A DNA stretch of 11,586 nt from Ruminococcus sp. (GTDB taxonomy: Bacteria > Bacillota_A > Clostridia > Oscillospirales > Ruminococcaceae), in the NCBI GenBank assembly GCA_017418765.1, contig JAFOMV010000025.1:1-11586 (forward strand), given 5' to 3'. The notes under the pieces are model-generated. The model did no database searches and was not told the origin of the DNA. It was given only the letters and a program-made list of their open reading frames with translations. Below, in pieces: positions 7,658-11,586 of the stretch. The stretch's first letter is position 1. Each line of letters starts with the position of its first letter. Both the position numbers and the translations under genes were made by a program.

Positions 7658-8140
7658 ATGCTTGACGTATTATCCAAAATGTTTTCGAGTATAGTTTCTT
7701 CCGATACTATTATATTAATAATGGCAGTTATCACAGGTATTATATTTTGGGATCTTAGAAAAAAGAAAAACGAATTTGCCAATAATATGCCGCAATGGAA
7801 ACACGAAAGGCGTTTCAAAAAGATCTCGGCTAAAGCTGATTCTTTAAAAAAATGGCATAATATTTTCGTTACACTTATTTCATTCTTTCCTCTGCTCGGT
7901 ATGCTTGGCACGGTCATCGCACTTTTGAAACTTGACCTTACCGAAGCCAATGATTCGGTAAAAAACAATTTCTTCGACGCTCTCACATCTACAGCATGGG
8001 GCATTGTATTTTCACTCATATTCAAGGGAGCAAACGCTTTCATAGAGACCGAGATACAAGATCATATTGATAAAGCTGAAAAGCTGCTTGAAGATAATGA
8101 TAACGCCGTTGAAACCGACATGAAAAAGGTGACAGTATGA
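7658..8140 (+). CDS. MotA/TolQ/ExbB-family proton channel protein
   Basis: Integral membrane protein of 160 residues, the stator-type subunit of a predicted ion-driven complex. Three membrane segments are visible: about 16-31, 67-90 and 104-126. The second carries FPLLGMLGTVIALL and the third ALTSTAWGIVFSLIFKGANAF-like sequence, the core signature of ExbB and TolQ. Thr85 and Thr112 fall where these families have pore threonines. A basic loop (34-66) lies between segments one and two, and a charged tail follows segment three. It is shorter than E. coli ExbB (244 residues) and has none of the long cytoplasmic tail of Zorya ZorA. An in-frame ATG at 7643 was not used because GGGGAG (7646-7651) sits 6 nt before the ATG at 7658 and nothing suitable precedes the upstream one. 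The stop overlaps the next start in ATGA. Family firm, cargo unknown. Confidence 0.85.
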   Translation: MLDVLSKMFSSIVSSDTIILIMAVITGIIFWDLRKKKNEFANNMPQWKHERRFKKISAKADSLKKWHNIFVTLISFFPLLGMLGTVIALLKLDLTEANDSVKNNFFDALTSTAWGIVFSLIFKGANAFIETEIQDHIDKAEKLLEDNDNAVETDMKKVTV

Positions 8141-8754
8141 AACGGCGAAAGGAAGTTATCCTTGATTTTACTTCGCTTCTCGACATCGTTCTGATAATTC
8201 TTTTTTTCTTTATTCTTTTCAGTTACATGGAAACGGGAAAAGTCAGGGAAGAAGCCGAGGCTGCCGTTTCTAAGGCTGATGAGATATCCGCCTCAGCTGA
8301 CAGGCGTGAAGCGGAAGCTGACTACAAGATAAAAGAAGCAGAATCCGCTATACAGCAAGCTAAAGACGAACTTGCGGCAGTGAGAGACATCAACAGGAGC
8401 GCAGGAGCAAATCTCGATGCACTGCAGCAATTCGGGAAAAATCAAAGCATCATAATAAAAATGGATGTATCCCTTGACGGAAATGAAGCTTTGCTTTCTG
8501 TTTTCAGAAATAATGAACTTATCAATACTATATCATCAGAAAAGAATATTTCGGATAATATCAAAGATACCATCGTCAGCTGCGGATACTCCACAGATGA
8601 TACATTGCTTATCAGTTTTTTCTATGATCCATCAGAAAGAGGATCATATTCAGCGTACACAAATATCCAGAAGTCTTTCAAAGAACTGAAAAAAGACTTC
8701 AGAAATATATACATATCTGAAACAGATGAATCTATTTTCAAGGAGGATCAATAA
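8137..8754 (+). CDS. ExbD/TolR-like membrane protein with a coiled coil
   Basis: A 205-residue partner of the preceding channel protein. Its start overlaps the previous stop by 4 nt (ATGA), which suggests translational coupling and fixed stoichiometry. A short basic N-terminus (MKRRKE) leads into LDFTSLLDIVLIILFFFILF (residues 9-28). Asp16 occupies the place of the essential membrane aspartate of ExbD, TolR and MotB. Residues 34-85 are Ala/Glu/Lys-rich and should form a coiled coil. Residues 105-195 are a mixed alpha/beta external domain that I cannot match to the standard ExbD fold. No OmpA-type peptidoglycan-binding motif is visible. The coiled coil is absent from ordinary ExbD (about 140 residues), so this is an enlarged or divergent version. 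Confidence 0.78.
   Translation: MKRRKEVILDFTSLLDIVLIILFFFILFSYMETGKVREEAEAAVSKADEISASADRREAEADYKIKEAESAIQQAKDELAAVRDINRSAGANLDALQQFGKNQSIIIKMDVSLDGNEALLSVFRNNELINTISSEKNISDNIKDTIVSCGYSTDDTLLISFFYDPSERGSYSAYTNIQKSFKELKKDFRNIYISETDESIFKEDQ
8741..8746 (+). promoter_or_regulatory. Strong ribosome binding site for a 20-codon ORF
   Basis: AGGAGG lies inside the last codons of the ExbD-like gene, 9 nt before the ATG at 8756. Such a strong, correctly placed site shows that a third gene is, or was, translated directly after the ExbD-like gene. Confidence 0.7.
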
Positions 8755-8755
8755 C

Positions 8756-8818
8756 ATGGCAAAAAATAGTGATGAAAAGAAAAAAGGAAGCAAAGCAGTT
8801 CCTGCTTGTCAAGCATAA
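8756..8818 (+). pseudogene. 20-codon ORF, possible stump of a MotB-like gene
   Basis: The ORF starts one base after the ExbD-like stop. It encodes a hydrophilic, lysine-rich peptide ending KKKGSKAVPACQA before TAA. MotB-like and OmpA/MotB proteins often begin with a lysine-rich stretch and then (G/V)PAW, followed by a T-(F/Y)-x-D-L-M membrane segment. VPACQA resembles that entry with Trp changed to Cys (TGG to TGT is one base). After the TAA the DNA turns abruptly AT-rich, with no membrane segment in any frame. I therefore infer that a third, MotB-like gene was cut off here. A real 20-residue peptide is the alternative. The ORF and its ribosome binding site are seen directly; the homology is an impression from a very short stretch. 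Confidence 0.45.
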
Positions 8819-8834
8819 GTATAATAATTTATAT
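8806..8834 (+). promoter_or_regulatory. Possible weak promoter before the last gene of the operon
   Basis: TTGTCA (8806-8811), 17 bp, TTATAT (8829-8834). The match is partial and the surroundings are very AT-rich, so it may be chance. If real it would let the following gene be expressed without the ExbB/ExbD-like pair. Confidence 0.25.
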
Positions 8835-8865
8835 ATATCATATATTGACGAAAGGAAAATCAAAA

Positions 8866-9282
8866 ATGATTAAAAAAATTTTAGGAATTTTATTCTTAGT
8901 TGCATTGATTGCATGTGTAGTATTTTTCTTTACTAAATGTAATGGAAAATTTGCATTTGGTAAGGGGAACAACAACGGAAACATCAACGATACCTCAGAC
9001 AGTTCATCGTCTGTTTCCGAGGCAGTACAGGAAGAAACATCAGCATCAACAACACAAGAAGTTTCAACAGAACCTGAGACCGACGAGATACAGTACATTG
9101 AAGTAACTGTAAGCGGAAACAGCTACATCTATCAAAACAGCTCCCTGAGCCTCGATGAACTCATGAATGAGATCAAGGATAAGGATATGACGGTCAAGCT
9201 TACAGACGATAAGGCATCAAAAAACGCTTACGATGAGCTCGTACAGTCTCTCGATGACAACAATATACAACATATAGAATGA
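8866..9282 (+). CDS. Small membrane-anchored protein with an ExbD-like external domain
   Basis: A 138-residue protein. Residues 4-23 form one membrane segment (hydrophobic, ending FFFTKC) without any aspartate. Residues 28-72 are Gly/Asn then Ser/Thr/Glu-rich, a flexible spacer. Residues 75-138 read as an ExbD/TolR-type external domain: a strand IEVTVSGNSYIYQNSSLSLD, the helix ELMNEIK, a strand TVKLTDDKAS, then AYDELVQSLDDNNIQHIE. This follows the ExbD pattern of I-x-V-x-V, Y/I-x-N, L-x-x-L, V-x-x-x-D-x-x, Y-x-x-x-x-x-x-x-D-x-x-x-x-x-I. The start is the ATG with AAAGGA 9 nt upstream; an upstream TTG at 8806 in the same frame has no ribosome binding site. The terminator after it marks the operon's end. 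Lacking the membrane aspartate, it cannot be the ion carrier; it may pair with the ExbD-like protein upstream. The domain match is by eye. Confidence 0.7.
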   Translation: MIKKILGILFLVALIACVVFFFTKCNGKFAFGKGNNNGNINDTSDSSSSVSEAVQEETSASTTQEVSTEPETDEIQYIEVTVSGNSYIYQNSSLSLDELMNEIKDKDMTVKLTDDKASKNAYDELVQSLDDNNIQHIE

Positions 9283-9331
9283 TAATAAAAAGCTGCATGG
9301 CATAATCGGTGATGTTGATACAGAAGTTTTA

Positions 9332-9375
9332 GCCATAGTATTTCTGATATGTGGTCAGAAGTACTATGGCGTTTT
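9332..9375 (+). terminator. Terminator of the ExbB/ExbD-like operon
   Basis: GCCATAGTATTTCTGA (9332-9347) pairs with TCAGAAGTACTATGGC (9355-9370), a 16-bp stem with one T-G pair around a 7-nt loop, followed by GTTTTC. The next promoter begins only 3 nt after the T-run. Confidence 0.8.
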
Positions 9376-9377
9376 CG

Positions 9378-9406
9378 TTGACATAACTACAATATTATGC
9401 TATAAT
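9378..9406 (+). promoter_or_regulatory. Sigma-A promoter of the CPBP protease gene
   Basis: TTGACA (9378-9383), 17 bp, TATAAT (9401-9406), a full consensus match. The leader is about 58 nt. It abuts the upstream terminator, so the protease gene is a separate unit from the ExbB/ExbD-like operon. Confidence 0.87.
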
Positions 9407-9470
9407 TGTTTCTAATAAAAATCAGAGTTTGTTGGGATAATACGATTGGAAAAATATTGGAGATTAACGT

Positions 9471-10202
9471 ATGGGAAACAATTCAGTAAGTAAAAATAAG
9501 TATTTAACAGTAGCTGTTCTGATTACGGTATCGTATGCGGTGCAATTTTTGTTTAGCAGTATAGGTCGGTACATTGCCGCATTGTTTGATTGTTCTTCCA
9601 TAGATAGTAACAATTTGTTTGCACAAGTGGCAATTCATCATATTGTTCAGATGATACTTGCATTAGCTATAATATTCCTGCTATATATGTTCAAAAATAT
9701 CAATGGTTTCAAGCTTCGTCCTAAATATGATGCCAAAGGCATAAAGTATACTGTGATCTTCTGCGTCGTTTTAGTTTTATATTATATCATTGTTTATGTT
9801 ATTGGAAGCTTTACTCATTCTATAAATACATACGACTATGAATTGAACCGTACTAATGTTATAGGTACATTAGGGTTTCAATTATTCCTTTCGGGACCAT
9901 CAGAAGAGATCCTCTTTAGGTCATTGCCCATAACATTGTTCTTATATGCTCTGAGATCTGATAGCAGGAAAGATCAAGTGATATCTGTTATCAGTACAGC
10001 TATGCTATTTGGTCTGGCACATATTAATGTTTTCACATTCTCTGTACCGGTGTTCCAGGTGTGCTATGCATTTGTTCTTGGAATTGCCTATGGTTTTACA
10101 TTTATCAGAACAAAGAGTGTTATCTATCCGATGATAATGCACAGTATGAGTAATGTGATCTCAGTAGGCGGATGCTATTTGTATATGTTATATGACAGAT
10201 AA
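9471..10202 (+). CDS. CPBP-family intramembrane metalloprotease (CAAX protease-like)
   Basis: Polytopic membrane protein of 243 residues, about the family's usual length, with roughly seven hydrophobic stretches. The three family motifs are present: SEEILFR (Glu145, Glu146, Arg150), FGLAH (His184) and HSMSN (His224, Asn228), which form the predicted metal site inside the membrane. Family members include eukaryotic Rce1 (CAAX processing) and bacterial proteins tied to bacteriocin immunity, or unassigned. No bacteriocin precursor was seen nearby, so an immunity role has no local support. GGAG lies 8 nt before the ATG. It has its own promoter and ends before a strong hairpin, so it is probably monocistronic. 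Confidence 0.88.
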   Translation: MGNNSVSKNKYLTVAVLITVSYAVQFLFSSIGRYIAALFDCSSIDSNNLFAQVAIHHIVQMILALAIIFLLYMFKNINGFKLRPKYDAKGIKYTVIFCVVLVLYYIIVYVIGSFTHSINTYDYELNRTNVIGTLGFQLFLSGPSEEILFRSLPITLFLYALRSDSRKDQVISVISTAMLFGLAHINVFTFSVPVFQVCYAFVLGIAYGFTFIRTKSVIYPMIMHSMSNVISVGGCYLYMLYDR

Positions 10203-10225
10203 ATCATGATCTGTATCAGCCGCCG

Positions 10226-10265
10226 AAAAAACAATGCCCCTGAGTGTGTTGTAACACTCAGGGGC
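10226..10265 (-). terminator. Terminator of hpt, shared with the converging CPBP gene
   Basis: GCCCCTGAGTGT (10236-10247) and ACACTCAGGGGC (10254-10265) form a perfect 12-bp stem with a 6-nt loop. On the minus strand it is followed by ATTGTTTTTT, ideal for stopping hpt transcription. On the plus strand it lies 33 nt after the CPBP stop but is followed only by TAAACTTC, a weaker signal. A smaller hairpin, CCGGCT/AGCCGG (10367-10388), sits just after the hpt stop without a T-tract. Confidence 0.82.
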
Positions 10266-10388
10266 TAAACTTCTTTATCAGTACCGACCTAATGTCATGC
10301 AGCTTTTTGCTTGTCGAAAAACTGTTTCATGGTATCCTCGTCCACATGATAATTCAATATCAAATCCGGCTTTTTTCAATGAGCCGGC

Positions 10389-10937
10389 TTACTCACTATA
10401 TTCTGCAATATACGGCAGGCTCCTGTAATACTCGGCATAATCCAGACCATATCCCACAACAAATTTGTCAGGGATAGTAAAAAGTGAAAGGTCAGCTTTA
10501 AGATCTACTACCCTTCTTTCAGGCTTGTCAAGAAGTGTTACAACGTGAAGTGAAAGAGGTTCACGGACTTTCAGAAGTTTCAGCAGAGTATAGAGCGTTC
10601 TTCCCGTGTCTATGATATCCTCGACTATGACCACATGATACTTGCTGATATCCTGTTTCAGATCCATGGTTATCTCAACATTTCCTGAGGATTCAGTCCC
10701 CTCAAAGTAACTCTGCGCCGCCATGAATCCTATTTCACACGGAACAGCTACCTCCCTTGCCAGGTCAGCCATAAAGACGAATGCCCCTTTCAGAACACTT
10801 ACCAGAAGCACAGGAGCACCATCGTATATGCTGTCTATGTACCTGCCTGCCTCTTTGATCCTTGACTTTATCTCATTTTCAGAAATAAGCACTTTCTTTA
10901 CATGGCTATGAAATTCCTCGGTATTTTCAAATCTCAT
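10389..10937 (-). CDS. hpt: Hypoxanthine(-guanine) phosphoribosyltransferase
   Basis: Cytosolic purine-salvage enzyme joining hypoxanthine or guanine to PRPP to give IMP or GMP. The 182 residues match the family's usual length. The N-terminal VSVLKGAFVFMADL is at 46-59; the PRPP loop VVIVEDIIDTGRTL is at 102-115 with Glu106, Asp107 and Asp110. The C-terminal LLDKPERRVVDLKADLSLF and FVVGYGLDYAEYYRSLPYI segments are those that bind the purine ring and close the active site. GGAG lies 6-7 nt before the ATG. It is divergent from lepA and converges on the CPBP gene. Neighbouring gene types do not change the assignment. Xanthine or adenine specificity is unlikely given these motifs. Confidence 0.95.
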   Translation of the reverse strand: MRFENTEEFHSHVKKVLISENEIKSRIKEAGRYIDSIYDGAPVLLVSVLKGAFVFMADLAREVAVPCEIGFMAAQSYFEGTESSGNVEITMDLKQDISKYHVVIVEDIIDTGRTLYTLLKLLKVREPLSLHVVTLLDKPERRVVDLKADLSLFTIPDKFVVGYGLDYAEYYRSLPYIAEYSE

Positions 10938-11002
10938 ATGAATCTCCGTTCCTTACCGATAACCACTTTATGGTGATATCAATAAACAATTACTATAATG
11001 AT

Positions 11003-11030
11003 ATTATATCATTTCAGGAAAAAAAGTCAA
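11003..11030 (-). promoter_or_regulatory. Sigma-A promoter of hpt
   Basis: On the minus strand TTGACT (11030-11025), 16 bp, TATAAT (11008-11003). The spacer includes a T-rich tract just after the -35 box. The leader is about 60 nt. Confidence 0.75.
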
Positions 11031-11057
11031 TATGGATGTTTTTATTTGCATATGGTC

Positions 11058-11086
11058 TTTACAAATTTATGATTTTCTGTTATACT
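11058..11086 (+). promoter_or_regulatory. Promoter of lepA
   Basis: TTTACA (11058-11063), 17 bp, TATACT (11081-11086), one mismatch to consensus in each box. It is back to back with the hpt promoter, 27 bp apart. Confidence 0.65.
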
Positions 11087-11130
11087 TATATTGATATATT
11101 GTGCGCCGAGCACAGAAAAGAGGTAAAGCT

Positions 11131-11586
11131 TTGGCTAATGAAAAAATAAGAAATTTCTGCATTATAGCTCATATAGATCACGGAAAATCCACACTTGCCG
11201 ACCGTATTCTTGAAAAGACTGAAACTGTTGCAATACGTGACATGGAAGACCAGCTTCTCGATAATATGGACATCGAGCGTGAGCGTGGGATCACCATCAA
11301 AGCCCGTGCGGTACGTCTGAAATATACTGCTCAGGATGGTGAGGACTATATCTTCAACCTGATAGATACTCCCGGTCACGTTGACTTCAACTACGAGGTT
11401 TCACGTTCACTTGCTGCCTGTGAGGGAGCGATACTCGTTGTTGACGCTTCTCAGGGCATCGAAGCGCAGACCCTTGCAAACACTTATCTCGCCATCGAGC
11501 ACGATCTTGAAGTGGTGCCCGTCGTTAACAAGATAGACCTTCCCTCTGCCGATCCCGAAAGAGTATGCAGCGAAGTGGAAAATGTC
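11131..11586 (+). CDS. lepA: Elongation factor 4 (LepA), N-terminal part (runs off the right edge)
   Basis: Ribosome-associated GTPase thought to back-translocate or remodel stalled ribosomes. The 152 visible residues are the GTPase domain, about a quarter of the usual 600. P-loop AHIDHGKST is at 13-21, followed by the LepA-typical [28 protein letters not shown] (G3 motif), [20 protein letters not shown] and [11 protein letters not shown] (G4 motif). [17 protein letters not shown] separates it from EF-G, EF-Tu and TypA. The start is TTG with AGAGG 7 nt upstream. The nearby ATG at 11138 is out of frame and hits a stop after two codons. Confidence 0.96.
   Translation, partial: MANEKIRNFCIIAHIDHGKSTLADRILEKTETVAIRDMEDQLLDNMDIERERGITIKARAVRLKYTAQDGEDYIFNLIDTPGHVDFNYEVSRSLAACEGAILVVDASQGIEAQTLANTYLAIEHDLEVVPVVNKIDLPSADPERVCSEVENV

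Noticed and set aside
7609..8043. Minus-strand open frame of 144 codons over the ExbB-like gene
   Set aside because: It overlaps a well-supported gene with its own promoter, and its translation resembles no family.
8806..8865. TTG start 20 codons upstream for the small ExbD-like protein
   Set aside because: No ribosome binding site precedes it, it would add an AT-driven Ile/Tyr stretch before the membrane helix, and AAAGGA fits the ATG at 8866.
7593..9370. Zorya anti-phage system
   Set aside because: Only the channel-type subunits are present. The first protein lacks the long ZorA tail, no OmpA peptidoglycan-binding domain is intact, and no helicase or nuclease gene (ZorC/D/E) lies nearby.
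9471..10202. Bacteriocin immunity role for the CPBP protein
   Set aside because: No precursor peptide with a double-glycine leader and no transporter was seen beside it, so only the protease family can be stated.
11086..11379. Minus-strand open frame over the start of lepA
   Set aside because: It is a shadow of the conserved LepA GTPase domain.

Overview
The window looks like chromosomal DNA from a low-to-mid GC, Gram-positive, cellulosome-forming gut or rumen bacterium, most likely a Ruminococcus close to R. flavefaciens or R. albus. The evidence is three dockerin-coding sequences, a secreted GH5/CBM/GH5/dockerin enzyme, a PyrR-type attenuator, strong AGGAGG ribosome binding sites, and several near-consensus sigma-A promoters (TTGACA, 16-17 bp, TATAAT). 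The species is inferred, not proven.

Layout. (1) Bases 1-1351, minus strand: the start of a pyrimidine operon. It has a perfect promoter, a leader with a PyrR-binding hairpin and an intrinsic terminator, then pyrR (GTG start) and the 5' part of a dihydroorotase gene that runs off the left edge. (2) 1505-3949, plus: a secreted 814-residue protein with four W-P repeats, an internal dockerin and an unrecognised C-terminal domain. (3) 3950-4488: a hairpin, an orphan and apparently decaying dockerin fragment, and a bidirectional terminator. (4) 4489-7302, minus: a 937-residue two-catalytic-domain enzyme predicted to act on beta-glucan/xyloglucan and on mannan, with its own promoter and a 110-nt leader. 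(5) 7593-9370, plus: a short operon for an ExbB/TolQ-like channel protein, an ExbD-like partner with a coiled coil, a 20-codon ORF that looks like the stump of a MotB-like gene, and a small membrane-anchored protein with an ExbD-like external domain. (6) 9378-10202, plus: a CPBP-family membrane protease. (7) 10226-11030, minus: hpt. (8) 11058 to the right edge, plus: the 5' end of lepA with a TTG start.

How the parts work together. The flanks (pyrRC, hpt, lepA) are housekeeping genes for nucleotide and translation functions. The middle is accessory: two dockerin-bearing secreted proteins made for a cellulosome, beside a small proton-channel-type operon. That operon is the most unusual part. 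ExbB/ExbD machines normally energise outer-membrane processes, yet this genome appears to be single-membraned. It carries two different ExbD-like proteins, of which only one has the membrane aspartate, and what looks like a truncated MotB-like gene. Its function cannot be told from sequence. No tRNA, rRNA, CRISPR array, insertion sequence or phage gene was seen.
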